DNA from: Proales similis
Lineage: Eukaryota > Rotifera > Eurotatoria > Ploima > Proalidae
NCBI GenBank assembly: GCA_019059635.1
Contig: JAGVRJ010000005.1
Span: 620,001-684,000, forward strand
DNA: 64,000 bases
Direction of reading: 5' to 3'
Part shown: positions 43,296 to 54,351 of the stretch, piece after piece
Position numbering within the stretch: the stretch's first letter is position 1
Layout: each line of letters begins with the position of its first letter
Made by a program: the position numbers and the translations under genes
The notes under the pieces: generated by a model
The model's input: the letters and a program-made list of their open reading frames with translations, nothing else
Told to the model about the DNA's origin: nothing
The model's database searches: none

Positions 43296-43857
43296 TTTCA
43301 ATACTTCCACTCAAATAGGGGCAGCAAACGCAAGAAATAATATGCGGTGCAGTGTGCTCGGCTTGCAGTATATGGATGGGCATGAACGCCAAACTATATG
43401 TTCTCGTGAAGCAGCGAGTTTTGCAAGCTAGACGCAACCGGCCACAAATGTAAGCTTAGATATGAACGTCGAACGAACAGCGTTGCAGTTCGCATCTTTG
43501 ACGCGTTTTCTCGCTCAAATGAGCCAACTCTAGATGAATGTATTGGCTCAAGGAGATGCGTTTTGGTGTTGAATGATGCAAGTGACGTCATGCAGCCAAA
43601 TGGAAACGAGAATTTAGTTTTGAACATTAACAAAGCTTTCATAGAAATAATATAAATGTATGGTTTTAGCCAGAAACGCTTCACATCGGAGTAGTGAGTG
43701 TAGCGTGTGAGCGTGCTTTCGACTTGCAATGTTTCAAAAGCGCCAACCATTAGGATGCTTTTTATCTTGAATTTCAATTTTTCCTTCGGACATTTTAGAC
43801 AGCTAGGACTTAATCATAGCTCGGGGTTCAGTTTCAATAGCCTATTAACGTATTAGA
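43296..43857. promoter_or_regulatory. Shared divergent promoter region with a CRE palindrome
   Basis: 562 bp separate the start codons of ATP synthase gamma (minus) and the phosphate carrier (plus). It contains the perfect CREB/ATF site TGACGTCA at 43,583-43,590, close to the middle. No obvious TATA box near either start. No coding sequence is supported here. Confidence 0.55.
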
Positions 43858-45104
43858 ATGAAGGACGTTGTTCAAGTTGCCAAATCAAATCCATTCGCCA
43901 GCCCGTTCCTCGACGGAGCTAACAGTCAGCCTAAAAGACGAATGGCTTTTGCTGCTGCCGCTGCCCCGGCTTCAAGTAAATAAGCTATTTTCACTCTTAA
44001 GGCAGCTTGAACCAAAGCTAACCAGCACTCAACTTTTCCAGAGGTTGAGTATGGTTCGACCGAGTACTATCTCAAGTGCGCTTTTGGTGGTGCTCTTTCA
44101 TGCGGTCTTACTCACACTGCTGTCGTTCCACTTGATATGGTCAAGTGCAGAATTCAAGTCGACCCTGCCAAGTACAAGAGCATTGTTAACGGCTTCCGAG
44201 TGACCATTGCTGAAGAGGGTGCTCGTGGCCTTGCTCGCGGCTGGTTCGCTACTCTTACCGGTTACTCCATCCAGGGAATCGGCAAATTCGGCTTCTATGA
44301 GCTCTTCAAGACCCTTTACACCAATGCTCTCGGTGAGGAGAACGCCTACTTGTGGCGTACTTCCGTCTATTTGGCTGCCAGTGCTAGCGCTGAGTTCTTT
44401 GCCGATATCGGTCTCGCTCCATTCGAGGCTGTTAAGGTTCGCGCTCAGACCAAGCCAGGTTTCCCCGCCACCTTCCGAGAAGGCATGCCTCTCATCTACA
44501 AGGGAGAGGGCTTGTCCGGGTATGATTCTGCTCAACTTCACCTGCTCTCAATACTCTTCTTATGTTTGCCCGAAAACGTCAAGACTCTACAAGGGTGTCG
44601 TTCCTCTCTGGGGTCGTCAGATCCCCTACACCATGATGAAGTTCGCTTGCTTCGAGCGAACCGTCGAGCTCCTCTATCAACACGTTGTACCCAAGAAGCG
44701 TGAAGACTGCACCAAGGGCGAGCAGCTGCTAGTGACCTTCACTGCTGGCTACATTGCCGGTGTCTTCTGCGCTATTGTATCGCATCCTGGTAAGCTGAAA
44801 TGATCTTACACTCGTCCTTGATTTGAAAGGTTCTAAATTTTTTCAAATTTCTCAAGCTGATACTCTTGTGTCCAAGCTTAACAACGAGAAAGGCTTGACC
44901 CTTGGTGAGGCCTACTCTCGAGTTGGCTTCGCTGGTCTCTGGAAGGGATTGGGCCCGAGAATCATCATGATTGGTACCCTTACCGCTCTGCAGTGGTTCA
45001 TTTACGATACCGTCAAGGTCGCTCTTGACTTGCCCCGACCGCCACCACCAAGCATGCCTGAGAGCTTGAAGAAGAAGCTCGAGGCTCAGGAGGGCAAAAA
45101 CTAA
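43858..45104 (+). CDS. SLC25A3: Mitochondrial phosphate carrier (SLC25A3)
   Basis: Imports phosphate into the mitochondrial matrix for ATP synthesis. All three carrier repeats are present: VVPLDMVKCRIQ, LAPFEAVKVRAQT, and SHPADTLVSKL, plus the family block RQIPYTMMKFACFERTVE. Introns at about 43,977-44,040, 44,522-44,588 and 44,790-44,857 restore one frame: PAS-KVEYGS, GLSG-LYKGV and SHP-ADTL. ATG at 43,858 gives an N-terminal extension of about 40 residues. Codon use is strongly biased to C-ending codons, unlike neighbours, which fits high expression. It is complete. Confidence 0.97.
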
Positions 45105-45425
45105 ACCAGTTTCATTTCAGAACAACAATCATCACACAGCCAGCCACTGCTCGAATAGGATTCATAGAAATATATTTTTAGACTTTAATTCAATTATTTT
45201 AAGCAACCAAGCCCATCTCAAGCAACAATATATTCTTTGTTCTTAATAAAAGCCACCACTCGCTGAAACCCCGTAAACTGAATGTTTCAATTAGCACATG
45301 AAAGGGCCAAAAACCCAAGACGGAATTCTTCAGGGCAGTAAGCAAACCGACGAGTACTCAATAAAAAGTTCGTTTTATTCTAAGAAATTATGAAAACGGG
45401 ATCGATAGACGTGCCGATTCAGGTC
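45105..45425. other. Convergent 3' region of SLC25A3 and COMMD7
   Basis: Contains AATAAA near 45,245-45,250 on the plus strand. The minus strand holds the 3' UTR of COMMD7. No gene seen. Confidence 0.45.
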
Positions 45426-46161
45426 TCAAGAAAGATAGTCCATTTGAGCTTTGGCCTTGTTCATCTCGTGAAGGAAAGCGTAGAACTGAGGAAGTGTGAG
45501 TTCTGAACAGAAGATGATGAAACCTAAGCGATAATTGTGCTCTTTAACTTAACTCACCCATAAACTGGGTTTCCAGGCAGCCGTTCTTGCTGTATGTCAG
45601 TTTAAGCTGAATAAAAGCGTTTCCGAATTTGTTAATCAGATTAGTCGAAGCAGTTATGCCAAACTTCCATTCAAGGTCGACTAGTTGATTGTTGGCCGTA
45701 AGCTCCTCATCCCAATTTCGTTTTGTCAAACGCTCCCAATTCTTCTCCCACTTGATGGGGGCAAAATACAATCATCAATTTTGTGAATTTTGAACACTTG
45801 TACGAACCAACTCTTTGATTATGGCTAGTTTCCCTTCATCCTGAATGCTGCCGTGTGAATGTAAGTACTTGGCGATTTTGCTGGGCTCGACGTTTTGTGC
45901 CAGAGCGAGGCTGAAATGCTTGAGCAGATGCTTGGCCACATCTTTGCTGTTCTCGACTTGCTCTAAAATTCTGTTCAACCTGTCCAGCTTCTCAAGCGCT
46001 TGGTCGTCGTGCAAATAAAGAACTGCCGCGTGTGCAATCAGACGAAATTCCTTTCCAGTTTGAACTGATCAATTAACAAGTCGACTTGGGTAAATCGCAC
46101 CAACTGAACCGACCTTCTCATCGAACGAATTCAATCTACTCGCCAAGTTGCTCTCTTCCAT
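45426..46161 (-). CDS. COMMD7: COMM domain-containing protein 7
   Basis: Component of the Commander (CCC) endosomal recycling complex. The C-terminal COMM domain is clear: LVDLEWKFGITAS, IQLKLTYSKNGCLETQF and, after an intron of about 60 bp, LTLPQFYAFLHEMNKAK, a block characteristic of COMMD7. An N-terminal helical domain (DQALEKLDRLNRILEQV...) precedes it. ATG at 46,159-46,161 gives MEESNLASRLNSFDEK; the first intron's donor is uncertain (two GT choices near 46,100). Stop at 45,426-45,428. Confidence 0.85.
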
Positions 46162-46574
46162 TTTTTCTCTATCCGTGACTACGAGGGCAACTCTCAATTA
46201 TCTTTCTTATTTTGGCTGGCTGTCACATGACTTGAAATGAAAGCTTTCTTCTCTCTCTCTTTATCGAATCAAAACTCAAATAGCATGCGAATTCTTATTG
46301 TCTTATTTTTGGACTTTGATGATCTGACTTATCACCGGGAATGGAGCCGAATCTCAAGTTTGAATTGAATTAAAATGCATCCAACACCAATCGACTCAGA
46401 TAGTTTATCGGATAGAGAGGGAGAGGGATAGCGAATTGAGTCATGAATGGTTCGCTGACTCATATGCAGCCCGCAGACTTCAAATGCAGGATTAGGGCTA
46501 TTGCCTGAATAATTTGGTATTATGAACGCTCACCGCCTTAAAGCATAGCGGTCGTTGTTAGTTAGCAGTCGAAA
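46162..46574. other. Divergent promoter region of COMMD7 and the DD3-3-like gene
   Basis: No gene seen. Contains short CT/AG microsatellite stretches (about 46,245-46,262 and 46,414-46,430). Confidence 0.45.
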
Positions 46575-48796
46575 ATGAAACTTTCAATTTTATTGACGGC
46601 TTTCTTGGCTCACTTGGCGAGCTCTGACATTTACCTGCATAATCCTCGCGGCTCCAACAATCGCCTTAACGAGCCGAGTGCAACCAGAAGGCAAGCAAAT
46701 CGCTTGTTTGATTCACAGGTGGGCGCCGCTCTTTCTTGGTTGAACCACAGTACACAACATGTTTGATTAATAGAACAACAATCGAGGAGGATATAATGTC
46801 GGCGATGCCACTAACCAGCCATCTACGACCGAGACCGAGCAGTATCAAATGGTCTGTTTTACTCACTTGATCGGAAGCATGCATAGTCTCAACTTGCTCT
46901 TGAACTCTAAAGCGCTACTTTCAAAGCGGATCTGAAGGTTCTTCGCTTTTGAATGTTGAGTGGACTATGCAGCATGGATGCGGCACAGGCGACTGTGGTG
47001 AAAATCCCCTTGAGCAAAACTGCGATGTCCTCATACAGTTCATGTGCCAGCCGAAAGTGGACTCGGGCGGCTTTGACCAAAATGATCGACTTCGCGACGG
47101 TCTCAATACTGATCGCCAGGAATTTACTCTGATGGCCCAGGACAGCGAACAAGCACATGCAGAACGTAAAGCTTCGGATGTGAAGCAAGATCGAGGGCTT
47201 CATGAGACTTGGCAATCTTATGACAACTGTTATTACAGAGAGCGAAATGGCGGCCTTTTCACGGCCGATCAGAGGCTCAGATCGAACGAAAAAGGTTACA
47301 GTGGCTCCATATACACCAGACAAAACCCGAACGGAAATCGAAACGGCTACGAATGCGCTGAAGAGCGAGACTACTGGCCCTATTGGCATCCTAGTGCATG
47401 GAAAGACGTGGCCGTGATGACCAGTGATCCGTCCAAGTGTGACTTTTACCGAGCTCAAAGCTTTAACAGCATTGGAAAGCATTTGTGCATTGAAAAATAT
47501 GAAAAAACAAACCGTCAAAAGCATTGGTCTCGTTGGAACAACAAGGATGAGTGCGAGAAAAACGGAGGAACATGGACGCTTCTCTACAATTATCTGGAGA
47601 AACTGACCAGTAATTTAACGCGTTCATCAGTATTCTGTGGGCGTTTTGCTTAAATTCATTCTAGGCATTAAAAGTGAAGCAGACTGCAAGGCACGTGGCT
47701 ATAAATGGGCAGTGCCGTATGATAGCTCGGACGTGGCGAGGCGGGAATGTCTTGTGCCTTTGCCAGAAATAGACTGCTTGCCAGGGCCTAGTACTCAGCC
47801 GAACCACTTGGGAGATAAGGATGGCGGAGGCCTTCCGACCTATCAGTGGCGGTTGCCTTATTTTCCATCGCAGAAGCTGCAAACTTGTGTGCTCCGTGTG
47901 CGTTACAACATTTCAACAAATGACTACGATCCGCTAAAAACTGATCACAAATCTAACGGAGCCAAGTAAGGCAAATGGAATGTATTAAACTCAATGCGTG
48001 TTTATTTATGTTTTCAAACGTGTGAAGCTCTCCAATTCGTAATAATCCCCAAGTCAAAGTGGGCAGAAACAACGAGACAGTTCAGCTTGCCATCAACACC
48101 GCCCAATATGGTCGAGTGTTCCAGGACCGGTCGCATTCTTTCCTTCTACTGCCAAGGCCACAAGTTGTGGGAAACAAAGTCAAGATTCATAATTTGAATG
48201 TCAGAGGAAAGCGAGGCAACATCGTTCAAGTTTATCCGGCAGTCGAATACGATTTTGTGCCTGACGAGTTTGAAATAAGCTCAAATGATCTGGTTCATGT
48301 GCAGTGGACTGGCTCGAACACGCATCGGAATGGTCCGCCAGGTGGCGACGGCCAAACTGGAGCAGATGGACAAGGACAGGTGGGCACAGATCGAAGCAAC
48401 CTGGTGCAAATCAATCACCCTGCCGAGAATTTTCCCCTGCCATTCGAATTCACCAACATGTGGAGCGAGAGTGAGCTAGTCGGCATGGTCACAGCTCGCA
48501 GTGACCTGAACGACAACTCGAACGAGTATGTGAGCCGCGCGGATTCAATGACGGCCGAGGATCTGGCGCTCTATTTCTCTTCGGCCGGCTACTACAAGTG
48601 CGTAACAACTAGTGCTTGTGGCGCGTCGAGTTATGAGGCCAAGCCTAAGGTCGACGCAGACCTAAACGCAGCTAGTGCTTCTATGCCGGGCGCCCTAATC
48701 CGGTTCACTCGTTCAGGCCGCACCTATTATTTTATGAGCTCTCGCAACAACAACTTTTCCAACCGAAGTCAAAAAGCGAAATTAAGCGTCTCCTAG
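46575..48796 (+). CDS. DD3-3-like secreted protein
   Basis: Secreted protein resembling Dictyostelium DD3-3 and its animal relatives. The signal peptide MKLSILLTAFLAHLASS is followed by the N-terminal hallmark LHNPRGSNNRLNE and RLFDSQ. After splicing come NNRGGYNVGD and VEWTMQHGCG, then CDVLIQFMCQ, YYRERNGGLFTADQR, YWPYWHPSAWKDV, CLPGPSTQPNHLG and, in the last exon, VHVQWTGSNTHRNGPPGGDG. These match the family from end to end. Introns lie at about 46,717-46,771, 46,858-46,917, 47,608-47,665 and 47,969-48,058. The biochemical function is unknown; the motif pattern suggests a cysteine-rich extracellular protein. A poly(A) signal AATAAA lies near 48,798-48,803. Confidence 0.85.
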
Positions 48797-50287
48797 AATA
48801 AACTTCATGTACATTAAATGTGGAATAAAGCGGCCTTGATTAACTATCGATCGGGAAACGGGATGGGCCGGTTTGAGGACATCTGCCGCTCCCAATTATG
48901 AGTCGGCAGCAGCGCTAACGCTTTTTAACGAGCAGCACGCAAGCGGTCTAAGGTCACTGCTGTAAGGTGAGATTATGAGTACCTGTTTATGCCGTGCGCC
49001 TTTTCTTCTCGATTAGTGACAAGCGCTAGTATTGGACTTGGCCTGATGGCGTCTCCTCTTTTTTTTTAGAATCGTGCCTACCTGCCTCGCTTTTACAGGT
49101 GTGCGTTTGTGTGTGCGTACGTGCGCGCCGATGGGTTGTTTCTCTTAGGGCCCATCTCAGGGGAGCTCGGATCGTTATCGAGCGTCCCGGGCTCGTGACC
49201 TGCTGGTGCGCTCTCTTATCTGGAGAGGTAGGACCAAGCGAATTATGAAGTGTCCTGCAAAGAGAAACGGAGCAGGTCAGGCAAACGGCGCGAGGCTTTG
49301 AAGCCGCGCGCGTGACCTGCCTAGCGGCATTGGCGGCCTGCGGCTGGTCAAGCGAATCCTTAGGAGTCATTAGGGCTCCGCCTCGACCATTATGCCCCAC
49401 AATCTACATCCTCAATTTAGCCGTGCAGGAAACAGCCGGGCGCAACTGCTCTCGTGTCGCATTTCACTATTTCAGAATTTTTCATTCTTCTGACTGCCTC
49501 GTCGAAAGGATATTTTTAGCCTTCCTCGATCTTGAAAATTAAATGACGCATGTGCTTTTCATTTGTGAGTGTCTCAGATTTTCCAAAGGCAAGACAGGTC
49601 TATTGCGAAGGTTTCTTGTTAATTCTTAAATAATCAGTTTATGCCAGAGATCTGATTGGACCGAATAGCCCAATAGGAATACAAGTGACAATTAGCACAG
49701 GCTGGTGCGAACATTGTGAACAACAACAAGCGATTCCGGTCGCAATCTACTTGTAACATTCAGCTGGCTGGAGCGCGTGGCATCAGCGGCGACCAGCAAG
49801 CTGAACCAGTGCCGAGCGGTGCTTCGGTCAGCATGCTCACCAAAGTGCTCAATCGCATAATTAGGCCCGTAGGAGCAGTGGCACCGTTCGCATAATTTAT
49901 TATAATAGTGGGTGCGCGAACCCCGGGGTTGCTTATGCTGTTGGCGGCGGAGTGGAGGGAGCGCGTGTTCGAGAACGCGCGCGCGCGCAGAGGGAGAGGA
50001 GGATGCTGTGCGCGTATAAAAGATTCAACGACGACGACGACGACGTCGTTCTCGACGACTTTTACTCTTCGCCTCGTTTAGTGTGTGTGATCGCTCGTTC
50101 CTGCATGTGTGCAAGCAATTTTGGAGTGTGAGCCGATGAAACATGGCGCGCTCTTTGCTTGCAAACTTTTCTAATGCTTTTCACTTGTTTTATAGAACCG
50201 GCATACAGGAGACGCATAAGGCTGCGTGTATGTTCAAGAAAGCCGAAAACCACGCATAAGGTATCAGACGAGACACACGCGAGTAAA
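48797..50287. other. Long GC-rich 5' region of the zinc-finger gene
   Basis: 1.49 kb with no supported gene. Contains a CG dinucleotide run (about 49,976-49,988), a TATA box, a GAC trinucleotide repeat (about 50,029-50,048) and an acceptor-like TTGTTTTATAG at about 50,185-50,195. A 124-codon minus ORF (49,026-49,400) is low-complexity and not supported. Confidence 0.5.
50015..50022 (+). promoter_or_regulatory. TATA box of the C2H2 zinc-finger gene
   Basis: TATAAAAG, 266 bp before the chosen start codon, in a CG-rich setting and followed by GAC repeats. Likely core promoter with a 5' UTR that may contain an intron. Confidence 0.6.
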
Positions 50288-53200
50288 ATGGCGTCGCGTC
50301 GCAAGCAGCAAAAGCCCAAAGCCTTGCTGGATAGTGAAGAATCATCAGTCGTGGTTGCAGCAGGCGAAATTGGCGCAACCGTACCGCCAGTTTCACTTCC
50401 GCCTCAGTTGCTGCCTTCGTTGAAGCGAAAACGTGAGTCGGCCGACTCTGTGCCAGACGAACAGGCCGATAGCGAGGACGAGGAAGACGAAGAAGAGCAC
50501 AATCCAGAAGTAGGAACAGACCAGCTGCTTGATGAACAAGAGCTTGCAAACAGTGCGGACAAAAACGAAGCTGGAAGCTTTGAAGACGACGACGAAGAAG
50601 AAGAAGACGATGAAGACGACGATGACGACGAGGATGAAGATGACATGGGCGAAGACGAAGAGGACGAGGGTGTGCCCATGAACTACTCGTGTCTAGTCGA
50701 TTACCTTGGCTCGAATGGACTCAACGGCGAGCTGGATGTAAACAACGCCACAACCAGCGAGCTGATGGCATCAATGCTTCTCTCGTTCAAATGCAAGGTG
50801 TGCGGCAAAGGCTTCAAGCATCGACGCAGTCTAAACAGACACGTCAAGCTGCACTCGGGCGAGAAAAATTTCAAGTGTCCACATTGTGCAACTGCGTTCG
50901 CTCGCAGTGATCATCTGAAGGCTCACTTGCGCACACACAACAACTCGAAGCCGTTCAAGTGCTCAATTTGCCAATGCGGCTACAACTCGCCGGCCGCATT
51001 GAAAGTGCACATTGCTCATCACCATTCCAAATCCAAGTTCCGATGCGTATTGTGCAACGACATGGAGTTTCACTCGCAATTGGCGCTCGAAGGTCACATA
51101 TACACAAAGCACAAGCAGCCGAACGACGCCGACCTAGACAGTCAGATCGTGCGAAAGCGATCGTCTTTACCTCCGGCAGACGCCGAGCATCTAACCGACA
51201 AGGTGGTCGCCAACAAGCGAGCCCGTATCCAAGCTCAAGTGCCAGTAAAATCGGAAGACTCCAACACTTACTGCGAGGCGTGCAACGCTCAGTTTTCCAA
51301 CACGCAGAGCTTTGCCGCTCACATGCGCAACTGCCATGCCGAGTTAAACGGCCTTGCGTCTCCACCTAGTCAGCAGCTACCTCGCGCTGACCTGAGCGAG
51401 TCTAAATTTAGCAAAGAAAAGCATTACTCGTGTGCCCAGTGTCAAGCCACATTCCAAACTATGAACGACTACACTAGTCACATAAAGAGCGAGCATTGTG
51501 TCGAGATCTATCGCTGCATGCTCTGCCCTCACATGCAGCTGTTCGATAACGAAAACCTACTCCGCGAGCATTTCATTCGAATGCATGAGACGCGCGAGTC
51601 CGAGGTGTACCGGTGTCGGCTGTGCGAGCCGGACGCAGCCAGCGTCTTCGCCACCTGGGATGAGTTTGATTCACACGAGCGCACTGCTCATGTTCCGAAT
51701 TCGGAGGCCGATTTCTCTCCTGCGCCCAACGGCAACCAGCTCTCCTGCAAACACTGCCGCATAACCTTTTCCAACCGAGCTCAGCTTGAGCGTCACATGA
51801 AAATTCACTGGTCCAGTATTGATACAAAGTGCAACATTTGCGATCGCACATTCGACTCGCACGATGCCCTTGCACAGCACAAACTTAGCCATGCGCGTAC
51901 TCTATCGGCCAAACCGCAACAGCAGCAGCAGCAACAGATCGCTCGTGTGGTCTGCACGTTCTGCCGGCAGAACATTGAGAATGAAGTACAGTTCAAACAG
52001 CATTTTAAATTGCACAATAACATCGGAGTGAACGGACGCAGCCCGTCACAGCCTTCCAACTTTCAATGTATCGTTTGCCGGCAAACTCTGTCGTCAAACA
52101 GCGAGTACAATCTTCACATGAAGCATCACTTGCGTCAGAGTCTGGTCGCTCAAAGAATGGCCGCCCAACGCACAGGCGTCGAGCGGTCAGCATCCGGTGG
52201 CTCAGTGAGCAATTCGTCAGTTGCCTCTTCGACCTCGTCCACCTGTGATCCGAACGAAGCGCCCATGATCACGCCTGTGGCCCGTCAGGTGCCCTGCAAT
52301 TTATGCTCAAGCTCGTTCAATTCCAATAGCCGCCTTCAGTCGCACTTGCTTGGCGAGCACGAATTCCGCGACTCAAGCTGCATGTTCGTCTGCCCGGTTT
52401 GTGACGAGACATTTGAAAGGTCCGACTTTCTGCTTGCTCATACTCAACAGCATGGCCAAGCGGCTCGAATTTACAAGTGCAACCAGTGCAGCCAGGCGTT
52501 TGTATTCAAATCTCAACTGCTCAACCATTCTTACTGTCACATTGAGAGCGAGAACGGAGCTCCCGCGTCGGTCGCCGACTTGCAAAACGAAACTGCGGCC
52601 AACAACTGCCTGATTACGACTAACGATGCAGGCGTGAAATGCTTCACTTGCATGATCTGTTCAAAGTCGTTTGCCAGTCAGCGCAATCTCAATGTGCACA
52701 TGAGAATCCACACCGGCTTCCGTCCGTTCGAGTGCGATGTGTGCAAGCGCAAGTTCACCAGACGCGAGAACCTTCGCAGTCACATGAAATGTCATTTGAA
52801 CGTGAGGCCATATCCATGCGCCATTTGCGGCAAGACGTTCAGGCGACGCTCGCATGTCAACTCGCACATCGACGTGCATCTCAAGTCAAAAATGCACACA
52901 TGCGTCGAGTGCAACATGCAGTTTGACTCGCTTGATCAGTTCCTGAAGCATTCGCTGCGCGAGCATCTTTCATCAGTAAATCTGCCGCAATTAGCCGAAC
53001 TAGTCAAAGAGAGAAAGGTGATGGATTTGGGCGAGTTCAATGATCTAATCAAGGAGCTTGGCGTCGAGCCGAGCTCGCTCGTCATGCCCAAACAGTCCAG
53101 ACGAGGTGGCCCTGGCGTGAAACGTAGCACCAGTGATCTAAAGGGAGATGCGCTCACCGAGAGAACAAACAGTCCAAGCGAGTTTGATGAGGAAGATGAA

Positions 53201-53485
53201 GAAACGCTGAACGATGAAGAGAATATTGAGGCCGAGCTCGACTGCGGCGGCCCAATCGACAGCTATGTTGCCTCCGACGATGACGACTATGCTCAAAACG
53301 GCACCGAGTACAACAACGATATGGACGATGACGATGCAGACGACTCCGAGGACAAGTTTGTCATTGACGACGAAAAAGTGCCAGAGCAGACAACAAACGA
53401 CACAGAGAACAACAACTCTTTCATGGCTGACGATCTTAATGAGCTCAACGAGCAGATAATGAACGACGAGCTGGCTTGTGCCTAA
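50288..53485 (+). CDS. C2H2 zinc-finger transcription factor, 19 fingers (1,065 aa)
   Basis: Nuclear DNA-binding protein encoded without introns in the coding region. From ATG 50,288 (context AAAATGG): basic N terminus MASRRKQQKPK, an acidic block of D/E runs at residues about 58-128, then 19 C2H2 fingers from about residue 167 to 890, and a second acidic C-terminal tail at about 966-1,050. Only two groups have TGEKP-like linkers: fingers 1-3 (HSGEKNFKC, HNNSKPFKC) and fingers 16-18 (HTGFRPFEC, HLNVRPYPC); these probably make the main DNA contacts. Fingers 4-8 have irregular spacing (HxxxxH or CxxC with long inserts). The ORF extends 43 codons upstream to an ATG at 50,159, but that part crosses an acceptor-like site. 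The arrangement recalls dispersed-finger regulators such as ZNF423/ZNF521, but orthology is not established. Confidence 0.9.
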   Translation: MASRRKQQKPKALLDSEESSVVVAAGEIGATVPPVSLPPQLLPSLKRKRESADSVPDEQADSEDEEDEEEHNPEVGTDQLLDEQELANSADKNEAGSFEDDDEEEEDDEDDDDDEDEDDMGEDEEDEGVPMNYSCLVDYLGSNGLNGELDVNNATTSELMASMLLSFKCKVCGKGFKHRRSLNRHVKLHSGEKNFKCPHCATAFARSDHLKAHLRTHNNSKPFKCSICQCGYNSPAALKVHIAHHHSKSKFRCVLCNDMEFHSQLALEGHIYTKHKQPNDADLDSQIVRKRSSLPPADAEHLTDKVVANKRARIQAQVPVKSEDSNTYCEACNAQFSNTQSFAAHMRNCHAELNGLASPPSQQLPRADLSESKFSKEKHYSCAQCQATFQTMNDYTSHIKSEHCVEIYRCMLCPHMQLFDNENLLREHFIRMHETRESEVYRCRLCEPDAASVFATWDEFDSHERTAHVPNSEADFSPAPNGNQLSCKHCRITFSNRAQLERHMKIHWSSIDTKCNICDRTFDSHDALAQHKLSHARTLSAKPQQQQQQQIARVVCTFCRQNIENEVQFKQHFKLHNNIGVNGRSPSQPSNFQCIVCRQTLSSNSEYNLHMKHHLRQSLVAQRMAAQRTGVERSASGGSVSNSSVASSTSSTCDPNEAPMITPVARQVPCNLCSSSFNSNSRLQSHLLGEHEFRDSSCMFVCPVCDETFERSDFLLAHTQQHGQAARIYKCNQCSQAFVFKSQLLNHSYCHIESENGAPASVADLQNETAANNCLITTNDAGVKCFTCMICSKSFASQRNLNVHMRIHTGFRPFECDVCKRKFTRRENLRSHMKCHLNVRPYPCAICGKTFRRRSHVNSHIDVHLKSKMHTCVECNMQFDSLDQFLKHSLREHLSSVNLPQLAELVKERKVMDLGEFNDLIKELGVEPSSLVMPKQSRRGGPGVKRSTSDLKGDALTERTNSPSEFDEEDEETLNDEENIEAELDCGGPIDSYVASDDDDYAQNGTEYNNDMDDDDADDSEDKFVIDDEKVPEQTTNDTENNNSFMADDLNELNEQIMNDELACA

Positions 53486-54351
53486 GCAAGCTGAACCGCT
53501 CAGGCAGACAGGCGAATCCAATGCTTCATATATGATATGTTCATTGAGAGCAGCTGTGCTGGTAGTGCTAACGGCCTTGCTCCCAGTCCACCTCTTCCCT
53601 TTAAGCAACCAGTATTGTATTAGTTTTGCGTTCAGATAAAACAATGAAGCCATGAGTTGTCGCTCACTCCACGCTGTGCCTGGTTCACACTCGGGCCCTT
53701 TCCGTACAGAAATTATTTCCTATTTATTGTTACTTGTCTCATCATTTCAAAGGAGAACGTTCTACGTTAGTTCTCGACTTTTTTTCTTTTGGATTCTCTT
53801 TATTTTTGTTTCTCATTCTTTATACATTTGCTGCTTTCTAAACTTTTGCTTCTTCTCTGCTGCTTCTAACTCAACTCAACCTCTCTATTTCTACATGCCT
53901 TTCTTCAACACTGTCTTGTTGCAACCTTAAATTGCAAGCCTCCTGTTATTGCCTGACAACGGCCAGCCTGCTTGTCTAATTGTTTCTATTCATGCCTTCA
54001 TCTTCGTCTTGATTCACATCATCAGCATCTTCGTCATTAAACTGTCCAAGCAAACAATGTGGCTAAACTGAATGATTATTGTTAACCTTTCATTACGAAC
54101 ATAGGTTGAAAACAGAATAAAAAAAATTTTCTATAAGAAATTTGATTTTTGTCTGCTCGAGTGTGGACTTTGACCAAAATAGACAATACACTGGAGTTGA
54201 GCAGCATTTGTCAAGTCTTTATTTGGATTTAATTTAAAGCGAACGAGTCGTCGAATTTATCTAAAATTAAAAACAATCAAACGAAGCTGTGGCCAACTGC
54301 TAGATATTTGATATTCCAGCTCCTCTCTGGGGTTTATTTGGCTTTGTTGAT
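53486..54351. other. Long 3' UTR of the zinc-finger gene and convergent spacer
   Basis: Pyrimidine-rich. AATAAAA near 54,115-54,121 is the likely poly(A) signal, giving a 3' UTR of about 0.6 kb, long for this window. A 92-codon ORF (53,652-53,930) is hydrophobic by composition only and not supported. Confidence 0.5.

Noticed and set aside
44098-44541. 147-codon minus-strand ORF
   Set aside because: It is a shadow of the phosphate carrier exon with strong codon bias.
46907-47524. 205-codon minus-strand ORF
   Set aside because: It lies opposite the DD3-3-like exons, which carry the conserved motifs.
49026-49400. 124-codon arginine/threonine-rich minus ORF
   Set aside because: Low-complexity content in a GC-rich promoter region with no recognisable motif.
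50404-50679. Serine-repeat protein on the minus strand
   Set aside because: It is the complement of the D/E-rich block of the zinc-finger gene.
53138-53653. 171-codon minus-strand ORF rich in V and I
   Set aside because: It is the complement of the GAY/GAR-rich acidic tail of the zinc-finger protein.
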